Origin: Oryzias latipes
Taxonomy: Eukaryota; Chordata; Actinopteri; Beloniformes; Adrianichthyidae
DNA length: 64,000 nucleotides
Direction of reading: 5' to 3'
Assembly (NCBI RefSeq): GCF_002234675.1
Contig: NC_019877.2
Location: 2,387,041 to 2,451,040 of the forward strand
Made by a program: the position numbers and the translations under genes. The notes beneath the pieces are model-generated. The model saw only the letters and a program-made list of their open reading frames with translations. It did no database searches and had not been told where the DNA came from. Position 1 is the first letter of the stretch. The number at the start of each line of letters is the position of its first letter. Shown one piece after another: positions 31,038 through 53,857 of the stretch.

Positions 31038-32783
31038 ATGGCCGAAATCGAGGAGCTTTCCCCCGCTGGCGCTGCGGGCCCGGTGTCCATCCGGGCTCCC
31101 GAGGACGAGATAGACGACGATGAAGACGAGGACGTCAGTATTATTTTAAATACTTATTTTTCTTGTTTGCTGGGTCTGAAAATAACGAGAATATTTCCTC
31201 CTCGTGATTCGGTAGATCTATGAATGAGAGATCCAAAATGAAATCTGGTACCTGGTAAAAAGACGGGCATGTTTTCTGGTCATGTTTGGCTTCAATCAAT
31301 GAGGTTATTCAGAGCCTTTGTCGGTATTTTCCCGTTTCTTCAGCTGGATGAGACGCTGGCAGAGAGGCTGTGGGGCCTGACGGAGATGTTCCCCGAGACG
31401 GTGCGGACAGCCGCGGAGGTCTCTGCGCAGTGCTCCGTTTCCCTGCTCAAGAAGTTCTACAGGTTCGGCAGGTTCCGTGAGAACTGAACGGTTCCGCAGC
31501 GGAGCAGTTTCCTCCTCTCAGCGTTTGATGGCACACAATAGTTCACTGCAGGGAACAGACGTTTTTGAAGACAGTTTAGGTTCCATTTAATGCAATGGAG
31601 TTGAAAAAAAAACTTTATTGACATCACTTGTCAACAGAGACAACAAAGTTGAAAACACAAGAAAGAATGAGACAAAAACAGTTGGAGGACAAATTTAGAA
31701 GTCATCTTATATGGGTTTTTTTGAATACTCAGTCAGGGTGAGAGTTTTCTGTCTACAGGAATATAATTGCAATCTGAAAGTTCCCAGCAGCCTCTGCAAC
31801 TTTGTTTAAGCAACCTCTTCCTCATAAAAGGTTTACGCGAAACATGCATTTCTGGATTCCGTGATCAAAATTCTCGCGTTAGTGCAAGTTTTCGTGCAAA
31901 AGTGCAGCCGTTGAAAGCAGCTTAACCTGGTCAAATATATGTCCATCATCCTAAAAATGCCACCAGAACATGTTAAACAAAAACCAAAGGCCCAGTTTTC
32001 AGTGGACTGGGTCTCTAAGGTCCAAATCAACAGATGTTTACGCTAATAAAACTGAAGGAACCCAGATGTTCATGCATTTATAATCAAAATACAACTAAAC
32101 CAGGAGGAAAAAAGACAATCAAATCAATTTGTCATATTTATTTAAAAAAAATGCAATCTTCTTGACATTAGTTTTGCTCCAATTTTGGAAATAGACATTT
32201 TGGCGCATAGACATTGAATCCATTCAATATAATTATTGTCAAATAAAGTTTGACGCAGACTTTAATCCCTCCCATGTTATGGTTTTAACATAGTTGCCAT
32301 AATCTGGTTTTTATCAGATAAATAAATGTTAATATTCAAAGTAGATTATTAATCAAGTAACAAACAGAGGATCACAGTATCGCTAAAGAAAATGGATTTT
32401 TATTGATTATAATGAAAAATCCAGAGGTCATTATTACACATGATGAAAAACAAATAATTGATTATCATCAACAAGTTCCCTGGTTGCGTCCAAACTAACG
32501 TGTGGTTTGGCTCTGCTTCAGCTTTTCCCGCTCTGCTCTGTGGGTGGGCACCACCTCCTTCATGATCCTGGTGCTGCCGGTGGTGTTCGAGACGGAGCGC
32601 CTGCAGCTGGAGCAGCAGCAGCTGCAGCAGCAGAGACAGGTGAGGCTTTGACCAAACGCAGAACACACCAACACCCACGGTGAAATCACGACACCCTGTG
32701 ACCCGCAGATCCTGCTGGGACCCAACACCGGGATGTCCGGGGGCATGTCGGGGATGATGCCTCCCGCGCCCGGCAAGATCTGA
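31038..32783 (+). CDS. tomm22: Mitochondrial import receptor subunit TOM22
   Basis: Central receptor of the TOM complex in the outer mitochondrial membrane. It accepts presequence proteins from Tom20 and organises the Tom40 pore. Exons: 31038-31133, 31344-31462, 32522-32639, 32709-32783 (408 nt, 135 aa; human 142). An acidic N-terminus (EDEIDDDEDED) is followed by the conserved LDETLAERLWGLTEMFPETVR, one membrane span around residues 77-94 (ALWVGTTSFMILVLPVVF), a Gln-rich stretch and the tail ILLGPNTGMSGGM ... PGKI. The donor of exon 2 (ACAG|gttcgg) is weak, but it is the only one giving the conserved FSRSALW junction. The ATG context is ggacATGG. Confidence 0.95.
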
Positions 32784-34196
32784 TGAGCGTGACGACGGCG
32801 TGCCACGGGGATTTGCTGCCAGGGCATCCGGCGGGGGGCGCTAAGAGGAGAGGCAGAGAAAAGCGGCAGCAAAGCTGCGCCGCCGCCGCCGCAGAAGAAT
32901 CACTTCAACATGTGGTGGGGTTGTTGGAAGACGGCGTGACGCCTGATTCTCACCGTCTCCTCTTGATCCCAGACGTGCAGAGACTGGTCTCCGGGAAGCC
33001 CCTGCTTCAGTTCATTTCCTTTAAAAAAAAACAAAAAAACAACAGTGTTTGTAACATGTTTAGGTTCTGAAGAGGTTTGATTGTTGTTTGTGTTTGTCTG
33101 AGGAGTGTTTTCATGTTTTCTTTGTGGGTTTTTTTCTACTTCTTTGTTAATAATGTCAGTGATGTTCCAAAAACCAGGCTGCTCAAAGAAACCTCTGGGT
33201 TTTACGAGGAAAACAACCGTTTCCCGTTTTTCTGCCTCTGCTTTTGTCGCATTTCACTTCTTAACGGCAATGCGAATGTTCTGTTTTTCTGCTGTAAACA
33301 TCGAGTACGAGAATTCAGCTACAAGATTGTCAAATTAAGACAATGTGAAACTTAAAAATGAAAGTATTTATCACTGCGAAGGTCCTGTCTGCCCCCATGG
33401 CTATTTGTGCATCACTTGACATTCTCACATTCAAATGTCTCTCCCATGACTGCAAACATTAAAAAAAACCTAAAACAGAAGGTGTGAAAGTGTGATTTTT
33501 GTTTGTTTTGAAGGCAATGTATTGGTTTGCATATTTTAAAAAGTTTGATTATTACTTAGTGATACACTAATTAAAAAATAATTTGGTTAGTAGGATTTCA
33601 CATTTAAAAAAAATTCTAAATTATAATTTTTAAATTTCGGTTGGATTTCATTATTAACATGTAAATGTGTATTTTTAAAATAAACTTTCAAGGTGGTGCG
33701 TTCATAGTTAATCGAAAATGACTAAACTTGGAACCAAAAAACGTTTTACTCTGCTAAAGTTGAAGAGTAATACAAACCTGAAGTTCAGTCGTACGTTTTA
33801 CGGATAGATGTAATATAATCAAGGGAAAAAGTGATTTATTAATCGAAAATGTTTCGGATTTGTGTCGCAATCGTCGAGGTAAGCGAAAGGAGCCAACAAT
33901 TCCAAAAGCACTTGAACGTATCAAAAGTGTGAAATTCCCGCCATTGAAGCGACGAAGAATCGTCAAAGAGCAGCGCTTTAAAAGCGTAATTTTTTTTTTA
34001 CACATCATAAAACGTGTTTAATTTGTGTTTTTCGGGTTTTATATACAAAACGAATTAATTTAAAGGGTATTTGTGCGCTTTATTTAAGTGATTTCGTTTA
34101 TTTTCTGTGTTGACGCTGTTAGCTAGCTATTCCATTAAGCTAACACTTGTTTTTACAGAATTATCTAAAGTATTAAAGTGATAATTTGGGTGAAAA
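32784..34196. other. tomm22 3' region and dmc1 upstream region
   Basis: The first part is presumably tomm22 3' UTR, with candidate signals ATTAAA near 33460 and AATAAA near 33678. The part next to dmc1 is AT-rich without a CpG island. No other gene is seen. Confidence 0.4.
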
Positions 34197-37100
34197 ATGA
34201 AAGCAGCTGAAGATCAAGTGGTTGAAGATGATGCTAGTTTTCAGGATGATGAGGTAAAATATGATTGCTTACAAAACATTTTTAGAGTTTTTACATTTAC
34301 TCGTGTCTTTATTTTTCTCCATACCTGAACAGGAGTCGTTTTTCCAAGACATCGACCTCCTGCAGAAACACGGGATTGTGAGTGAGCATCAGGACGCCAC
34401 AGATGGATCAATGAAGCCGTGCTAACTCCTCCCCTTTGACCACAGAACATGGCAGACATCAAAAAGCTGAAGCTGGTGGGGATTTGCACCGTGAAGGGGA
34501 TCCAGATGACCACCCGCAAGGCTCTGTGCAACATCAAGGGCCTGTCTGAAGCCAAAGTGGAGAAAATTAAGGAAGCAGCAGGAAAAGTTCTGGTAAACAC
34601 GAGGCCTGAATGGAATCTGGTGTTCCACACACAGAATGATGAGGTTTTTATGACCGACTTTGCTTTGCAGAATGTCGGTTTCCAGACGGCCTTTGAGTAC
34701 AGCTCCAAGAGGAAGCAGGTCTTCCACATCTCAACGGGGAGCCAGGAGTTCGAGTTAAGATGACACCATCTTTTTCTGTAATCTGGGGGATTAACGGTTC
34801 TGATTTTTGAATTCTGGGTGTTTTGAATGAATGGAACTATATCTATAAAGCACTTTTACGACACCGACAGGGTGCCAAGGTGCTGTACACACACAAAAAA
34901 AGACCAAAAAAAAAAAGTAAACTGGTCGCTAGGTAATAATTTCACCCGAGCAAAACATTTTCCATGAATTTTAAAATGTCGCTTGTCAAGAAGTCTGTGC
35001 CTTCACCAGGGAAAGTCTCACATGTCCCAGGAATGGCTGGACCAAAGACCAGGGGCCTCATTTATAAAACTTTGCGTAGGATTTGCGTCAGAAGTGGCGT
35101 ACGGATGAAACATAGGACGTGCGTACGCACAGAAATATTCGGATTTATAAAACCGTGCGCACGCACATCCTACGCATCTTTCCCTTAATAAATCACAACC
35201 AATTCTAAATGCAGTGCAGCTTTTGCGGCTTCATGACACGCCTATAGTTGCCCATAAATAGTCCGTGAAACGCCCACAAATTAATATTCATGGTTTGCTA
35301 AATCATGGCAAACACAGAGGGGAAATCAAAAAAACGTAACTTCACTCAATGTGAAGTAGAAGTTATCGTTGGCGAGGTGGAAAAGAGGAGAAAAGTGTTG
35401 TTTGGAGGGCACAGTGTGGGCATTACTAATGCCAAAAAGGCACGTGAGTGGCAAACGGTGGCAGACGCCGTAAATGCTGTAGCCTCACAACCTCGGACCG
35501 TGGCCGAAATAAAAAAGAAATGAAAGAAATGATCGGACATCAAAGTCGAGGCAAAAAAACGGACACACTCTGCATCGGCAGAGTGTGTCCGCCACGTGGG
35601 GGGGTGGGGTGGGGGGGTGGGGGGGACCGGAGCTGACCCCTCTTGATGAGAAACTGGCCGCTATTATTGGGGAATCCCTATTAAGTCCCCCTTATCGGCG
35701 TCCTCCTCGGAGGGGACGCCAACGCGCCAGGGTCAGGGTGACACAGGTAAGAGAAATAATTCAAATGAATGCAGTCAAGTCACATGTATGCAGGCTACAC
35801 AATTACAGATTATTAATATAGAACAATTTTATTTTAGTTGCTGGGTGTTCCAGCGGGGCCAGTGGTTACGATGCTGCAGCTGAGCAGCCGTCTGGACCCA
35901 GCGTCTCCACGGCACGCGGCTCTCAACCCTCCAGCAGTGGACGCGTCCTCACCGATGCAGTCCTTGAAATGCAGAGGGAAGTCAGTAGTTCAATCAGAGA
36001 GGTGGCCAAGGAGTTGGGCGAAATCAAGATCGCCCTGACTGAAATAAACTGCACGATGAGGGAATTCTTAAATAAATAATATTTTCCACCCCTCTTTTTC
36101 TTTATAAGCGACGCATCACTTCCAAACGCTGGCGCACAGCAGCAGCAAATGGCTCAAATGCGTGGGGATGGGGTTCAGGGTCGGGGCCAACACAGCAATC
36201 AGCGCCAGGGGGTAGAGGCACGTTTTTAAGCTATGCCACATTGTGTAGCACAGCACATGCCAGCACGATTTGGCACACACTGTCACTTTCACGTATTTCT
36301 TCCATCTGCCGACGGTGTCGCCATTTCTCATTTCACCCGTTTTTGTGCGTACGCCTGGGTCAGAGCTTGCGTGGAGGACCGCACATTTTCCCGTCAAGTT
36401 TGCTTTTTATAAATCTCAACTATTGCGTAGAGAGTGGCGTACGCCTTCTTTTGTGCGTACGCAACGTTTATAAATGAGGCCCCAGGTTTCTAGTATAAGT
36501 TTGATATTTTTTAGGATTTTTTTGTTCTCAAATTTCAAAATTTCCCGTTTTCAGGAACCTCCTATGTTTTTATTTTTTATTTTGCCACAGTTGAAAAGAA
36601 AAGAAAACCACTCTGAGTGATCATGTGTTGTCGTGTTTTGATCTATTTTTTAGCACAAGTGCTTTTTGTTGGGTTCATTATATCGGGTAAAAATGACCCG
36701 GCAAAAAAGGGCTGGTGTAACTTTTTATAGCCAAAGTGTTCTATGGAAAATGAAAAAAAAAACAACAATGTAAAATTGCAAAAAGCAATAAAATAATGCC
36801 AAAGTCCCATAAAGCTGATTCTGATTCCCATGATGTGTTATGTTCCCTCTGCAGTAAACTTTTGGGTGGAGGCGTTGAGAGCATGGCTATTACAGAAGCT
36901 TTCGGAGGTGAGGAGACCCCCGCCTTTCTGTTTATTAATCCAAAAGTTTCCCAACAGATTATTACATGTTTAATCTATAAAAAATGAATATTGTCTTTGT
37001 TTGTCAGAGTTCCGCACAGGAAAAACCCAGCTGTCTCACACGCTTTGTGGTGAGTAAAACAGTTTCAAGCATCTTTTTTTGCACATGACATGAACATTTC

Positions 37101-39139
37101 TGTTTCTGCGTGAAGTCACTGCACAGCTGCCAGGGGAGAACGGCTACTCCGGAGGAAAAGTCATCTTCATCGACACAGAGAACACGTTGTATCCTTACGG
37201 CTAAAGCAACTTTATGCATGAAGTGACGCTGGTCCTGAACTCCTATCTGTGTTTTGGTGATGTTCTTGACCTGCCGTGTTTCAGTCGCCCAGACAGGCTG
37301 AGAGACATCGCCGACAGGTTCAACGTGGACCACGGTGCGGTTCTGGACAACGTGCTTTATGCTCGAGCTTATACCAGTGCGCCAGCCACACCATGGAATC
37401 AACGCACGTTCTTATGATGCAAATGAACGCTGGTCCCCGTGACGCTGTTTCTCCGCAGGCGAACACCAGATGGAGCTGCTGGACTTTGTAGCCGCCAAGT
37501 TTCATGAAGAGGGAGGCGTGTTCAAGCTGCTGGTGAGGAGACCTTCACTCCTGGACCTCCGCCGTGACCCCTGCGATCGGGGCAGAGGCTGACTCTGCTC
37601 TCCTTCAGATTATTGACTCCATCATGGCGCTGTTCAGAGTGGACTTCTCTGGCCGGGGGGAGCTGGCCGAGCGGCAGCAGAAACTGGCCCAGATGCTGTC
37701 CCGGCTGCAGAAAATCTCTGAGGGTGAGAAGCAGATCTGCGTTTGCTGAAGTGTCTCAGGGGTTAAGAGCACAGAAACGTTTTCAGTTGTTCATGAAGCT
37801 CCTTATGGTGAAGAAACGACACGGGGAGGAGCCAAACCTCAAACCGTAAAGGCACGCGAAGAATGAACAGAAATACGGAGCCCTCCAGGTGACCGTGGTT
37901 AAAAAGAAAAGAAATTCGGATAAGCGTGCGCACGCAAAGCCGACTACACTGACAAGAATTTGATATTAAGTCACCAAAAGGTTCAGAACTTCCTGGTTTT
38001 TGAAACCTATCCGGAAATAAGGCTTCACAAAATGCTCCACATCTTTTATCTTCAAACAAAGGGCCAATAAACAGACAACTTTGGTGGTTTTTCGTATTAA
38101 TTTATGACTTTTTTGTTTCTTAAATTCACAAGGTTTTTTCTAGTAAAGGTATGAGATTTATTCTTGTAAATTTATAAGAATGTTTTTCGCGTAAATTTGC
38201 TAGTTTTTTCTAGTAAATCTATTAGATTTTTTACTCATAAATGTATGAGTTTTTTTCTACTAAATTTACAAGATCTTTTCTTGTAAATTTATATGATTTT
38301 CTTCTCTTGTAAATTTATGACTTAAAATCTTGTAATAAAAATTATAATAATTGTAAACTGGCCCTAAAACTCTGTTGTACTAATGAGATAGGGGTCACAG
38401 AAATGCAAAGATGGGTTAAAGTCCTGTCCTTTAACCCTTGTGCTATCCTAGGCACTTTAACATTGGGAGTTGGGTCATCTAGACCCACTAGACAGTGCTC
38501 TGAACCTTTTTTCTTCAATGATTTGTGATCTTCACTGGTGTCACTGGATTACATGAAATCTTTCCACCTTTATCCACCTTTGTCATGGTAGGGAGAACAC
38601 ATCAATGGAAGGGTGGGGTCATCTAAGATAGCACAAGGGTTAAAATCCTGTAGAAAAGCAAGATGATCAAGAGGAGAAAGTGTTCAGGCAGAGTAAGCAG
38701 CTGTTTGTGTTTCTAGAGTACAACGTGGCTGTGTTTGTTACCAACCAGATGACGGCAGATCCTGGAGCAGGGATGACGTAAGGATCACAAAAACCCTCAT
38801 TCATCAGAAAAGGATGTTTGTTTGTTTTTTCATTTCTGACTCAGAAATGTGCTTTTATGTATCCCCCCCCCTGTTTTAGATTTCAAGCTGATCCCAAGAA
38901 GCCCATCGGGGGGCACATCCTGGCCCACGCCTCCACCACCCGCATCAGCCTGAGGAAAGGAAGAGGAGAGATGAGAATCGCTAAAATATTCGACAGGTTG
39001 TAAGCCTTTGATATTGATAATCATCACAGCTCCTAAATGAACCGGACTTACTGGACCGTTTGTCTGCAGCCCCGTCATGCCTGAAAACGAGGCGACCTTT
39101 GCCATTTCTGCTGGAGGAGTGACTGACGCCAAAGAGTGA
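34197..39139 (+). CDS. dmc1: Meiotic recombinase DMC1
   Basis: RecA/Rad51-family ATPase that forms filaments on single-stranded DNA and performs strand exchange between homologues in meiosis. Exons: 34197-34253, 34333-34377, 34446-34592, 34671-34753, 36855-36907, 37008-37049, 37116-37188, 37285-37376, 37459-37532, 37609-37723, 38717-38777, 38880-38996, 39070-39139. They total 1029 nt (342 aa; human 340). The N-terminal helix-hairpin-helix region contains [19 protein letters not shown]. Walker A GEFRTGKT is at about 128-135 and Walker B LLIIDS at about 221-226, followed by [12 protein letters not shown]. The loop with [23 protein letters not shown] and the C-terminal [15 protein letters not shown] are intact. 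Two donors are non-consensus: TTCGA|gttaag after exon 4 and ACCA|gtgcgc after exon 8. Both are required by frame. Intron 4 holds a Harbinger element and intron 10 a TTAA MITE. Confidence 0.96.
35053..36482 (+). mobile_element. Harbinger-superfamily element, copy B, with Myb-like gene
   Basis: The termini GGGCCTCATTTATAAA and TTTATAAATGAGGCCC are flanked by CAG (35050-35052 and 36483-36485), and the left flank AAAGACCAG is a half of the palindromic target described for Harbinger3. It is opposite in orientation to copy A at 3598-5172 but shares both ends. From 35305 a frame on the + strand encodes a Myb/SANT-like protein ([19 protein letters not shown] ... [17 protein letters not shown]). After about 35523 the frame breaks, and a C-terminal piece, about 35940-36079, has the coiled-coil-like [20 protein letters not shown] and ends FLNK. 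Harbinger elements usually encode a Myb-like protein plus a DDE nuclease; the nuclease gene is absent. The element lies within dmc1 intron 4. Confidence 0.88.
38435..38639. mobile_element. piggyBac-like MITE (TTAA), copy 1
   Basis: It is a 205-bp element in dmc1 intron 10 with exact 13-bp inverted ends CCCTTGTGCTATC / GATAGCACAAGGG and TTAA on both sides (38431-38434 and 38640-38643). TTAA duplication and CCC ends are hallmarks of piggyBac-type transposition. There is no coding capacity. Confidence 0.88.
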
Positions 39140-39534
39140 CGAAAAACGGAGGACAGACGTGTTCACGGCCGCCTGTTGGCTTACAGCTGCGGTATCGTTT
39201 CTGTTTAGTATTTATATGACAGCTTGTTGTGTTCCAGATGCACTGAATTCAACAAAAAAAGTAATTTATTGAAGTTCAATTGGGCAGAATGTCTGGTTTA
39301 TTTCAAAATAAGTCACAAAAGATCGGATTGAAAAGTGAAGTTTTCCTTTCCTTAACTTATGTTACACTGGAAATAGTCATTTCTCCCTGTTTATTGATAG
39401 AAATATGAATAAATCATTTCAGCAAAAATCTACTTCTTGTGCAAATGCAATACTTTTCAGAACCAATAGAGTTTAGTAAATTAATTTGGACCTAAGCACA
39501 GAATAGGAAAAGAAAGCAAACTCATCACCAGGTT
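39140..39534 (+). other. dmc1: dmc1 3' UTR and flank
   Basis: The sequence after the dmc1 stop has AATAAA at 39408-39413, the probable cleavage signal. Nothing else is recognised. Confidence 0.5.
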
Positions 39535-40168
39535 AAGTCTACAACCACAGCTGTAGATTTGTTGACCTTTGACCTCAGGAAGAGGCCGCCATCTGGAATT
39601 TTCATAAGAAATCACCTTCTACAAACTCCTTCTATGGATTAGAATCTATTACCTCCTAATTCCCCAAGCATCATTGGGACGCTGGGGCGAAAATAAATGT
39701 TGGGGAAAGAAAAGGTTTATAGGTTTTGAATGACGTTACCGTGGCGACCTCGCAAGAATGGCGTTCCTTTCTTGCTCTCACATTTTCTATCAGAATGTTA
39801 TGAAAATGTAATACACGAATCTCTGCGTCGAGCCGATTTGAAACGATATAACACACGATATGAATGTATCCAAAATGTGGGCGTGGTTAACAAAAAACTT
39901 CTGTTGCCAAGGAAACCTAAAAATTTACTTTTGCCGATTCTTCCAAAAATTACACCGGCTTGTTCGTCGCCCCCAGGCGACCAAAAGACAAAATGGTTGC
40001 TATGGAGATACAACCAACAGAAAGGCTGCCATTTCGAAAAAAGAATTTGTCACGTCCAGCTCTTACCAGGGTGGCAGAGGCAGAAGGGGAGGCTAAGGGG
40101 CATCTAACGGCCAGCGAGGGCGACTCAAAAAGGGGCAAAGAGGGTGGTTCCCCTCTGAACTTATCATA
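39535..40168 (+). repeat. Dispersed repeat family 1, copy II (longest)
   Basis: It begins near taagtctacaaccacag, continues through gacctttgacctcaggaaga, and carries the core atgtgggcgtggttaac ... cgcccccaggcgacc ... ggttgctatggagat. Copy IV at about 56100 starts with the same blocks, so this is probably close to the full left end. Confidence 0.65.
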
Positions 40169-41110
40169 GTTTAAATAAACAGAGCCAGAGTTTTATTGTT
40201 TCAAAGCTTTACATTAAAAGAAAGATTGTAAGCTTACAGGGTACGTTTATTACTATTAATGAATATTTTAAAGGGGGCACATAATTGAACCGTTTTTTAA
40301 TAAATTACTATTTTAAAGTGAACCCGTTGGAGTGCAAAACACACAGAAACGTATGTAATATGAACTTGTATGACTTAAAAACATGTTCAAAACTATCATA
40401 AGGATTCAAGGGGTTTTTATTACCATTGTCAGTGAACAAAACAGTTTCAGACTAGGAATTTGCTGCGGTACCAATGCTTAACCCCCTAAGCAAAATAAAA
40501 AATAACACAATGGTCAGAACAATAAATAGAGATAAATAGTGCCAACAGAGGATAAAGAAGGTGCAGGTAATAAGTAGAGTAGAATGTATTTATTTCTAGA
40601 GCACTTTTCACAGAAAGAATCACAAGGTGCATCTCAAGAAGACAGCATAATAATCAGACCAGAAACAGGTCGTCATTCCCAGTATTAACAAGGCCTGCGA
40701 AATGTTTAAAAAAAAGAAATTGTAAAAATGGAAAACAGTAAGTAAATACACGAAGAAATATATGGGTACTAATGAAGGAAAGCTAAATATAACAATTTTT
40801 TAGAAGCAATATGCATTTAGGGCCCCTGTATCACGTGGCAAACTCAGACCCGGGGGCCAAATTCGGCCCACAGTGTAATTATAATTGGAGATCATATCCA
40901 ATGTGCATTAGAATTGGCCCACTGTATTTGAGTTTGACACCCCCCTGCTCTATATTGTCTGTTTTTGATCGTTTCAGATTACTTTGTGTAAATTAAATAG
41001 TAAGGGGGCAACCTATTTCTCTTGTAAATATGCCAAATCCTTGATTCGCTTTATTGCATGGTTCACCAGAATGGACTTTTTAAAAATATAGGAGAGTTGT
41101 GATCATAAAC
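40169..41110. other. Intergenic DNA between dmc1 and gspt1, with repeat fragments
   Basis: About 40585-40640 (tatttatttctagagcacttttcac ... aaggtgcat) resembles the common fish interspersed-repeat tail with TTTATTTATATAGCAC. About 40820-40947 has ggcaaactcagacccgggggcc opposite tttgagtttgacaccccc, which looks like a decayed hAT MITE. No gene is seen. Confidence 0.45.
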
Positions 41111-41393
41111 AGTTAATGTTCGAAAGCACAGGGTTAACGTGGAGCTGTGGCTCCCTGCTGACCCCTAGCGGCAGCGGTCGGCAGTGCAGCTCGTAAGCGT
41201 CGCTTCGCGTGAGCTGCGGGATCCATATGCTCATCAAAGCCAGGCTTAGCAGAGCTATGGGAACTTCACCAAACCTGCTGCTCGGAGTCTGAACCCCACC
41301 AGCAACAGATTGCCTTTAAACCAAACTTAAATAAAAAAGACCCAGACAGCTCGGCCGGAAAAAGCGTCGTCAACTCTGGAAGCAGCAGCAGCC
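41110..41393 (+). promoter_or_regulatory. gspt1: gspt1 promoter / 5' UTR
   Basis: The GC content is moderately raised, with cccctagcggcagcgg and gcgtcgcttcgcg segments immediately before the gspt1 ATG (gcagccATGG, a strong initiation context). The transcription start is not resolved. Confidence 0.45.
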
Positions 41394-52860
<11,467 letters not shown>

Positions 52861-53459
52861 AAGCAGGCGCGGCAGCATGCATGGAGTTCTTCCACTCGTT
52901 TATCAGAGGAGAAACGCTGCCAGAGCCGACCCAATCAGCTGCTCTCTCTTTACACACGACTCTGCCGAAGAGGAGAACAACAGGAAGGAGCCGAGACGGG
53001 GGACAACGTCACATCCACCGAAAAACATCGAGACTGAATCAGTTTTTATGATGAACAATGTGAAACGAGAGACCAAGCCCAGAGTGTCAGCTTTCTCATA
53101 TTGAGAGCTCAGCGATGCCACTAATGTAGCTCCACGCGCCCCCTCTGTACCCCAGGCTCTGCTGTGCTGTTGGCTGGCGATGCTCTGTGTTTGTTTGTTT
53201 TTTTAGGACGGAGACGCAGCGCTAAAGGAGACGCAAATTCTAACCATTCAAAGTTCACCTCCCTTTGTGACAGAGGAGTCGGGGCTCCGAGCGATTCGGT
53301 TTTTAAGGTTTGCTGTATCGGGATTTTTAGTTTTGACTTTGGTCTCTCCTCCACCTGAGAAAGGCATCATTGGACTGACCATACATTCAGTGTGACTCTG
53401 ATGATCCAAGGAGAAACTCACACAGGCAGACACATCGCTGTTACATAATCCAAACGGAA

Positions 53460-53465
53460 AATAAA
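53460..53465 (+). terminator. gspt1: Poly(A) signal of gspt1
   Basis: AATAAA lies 600 bp after the gspt1 stop codon. It is the first canonical signal and is followed by a T/GT-rich stretch (ttgtttgttgtttgtttg), as expected for a cleavage site. Confidence 0.7.
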
Positions 53466-53799
53466 AGATCATGACCCAAGCTTGTTTGTTGTTTGTTTGT
53501 TTTATTCATTACCTCCCATTATTTACCATATAATGTACTGTATCTTTTACATATTCGGAAATATTCTGCACAATAAAATTAAAACTTACTGTTTCCTAAA
53601 ACATATACATTTTTTAAATAAATGTTTTAAAAACTTTTTTAATAATGTTGAAATAAATTATAAACGTTTGTAATTCATGTATATATAAGAAACCAATTTT
53701 CAATAGTATATCTATTTGAAACAATTTACCTCCAAATAGTCATTTTTGTCACTTTTCTACTTTTCACTTATAAATAAAGTTTCATGGCTCTTCCTGTGA

Positions 53800-53857
53800 C
53801 GTAAACCTTTTTCCGGCACTGTGCGCCTGCGCAGCGGAAGCACGTGTAGCCGACAGC
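53800..53857 (+). promoter_or_regulatory. rsl1d1: rsl1d1 core promoter with NRF1-type site
   Basis: TGCGCCTGCGCAG at 53822-53834 fits an NRF1 palindrome, and CACGTG occurs at about 53841, both within 40 bp of the start codon. Short upstream sequence and tttttccgg pyrimidine-rich DNA fit a ribosome-biogenesis gene promoter. The transcription start is inferred. Confidence 0.55.

Noticed and set aside
34449-34763. 104-aa single-exon frame in dmc1
   Set aside because: It is two dmc1 exons read through the short intron 34593-34670, which happens to be open in frame. The GT-AG junction gives the conserved protein.
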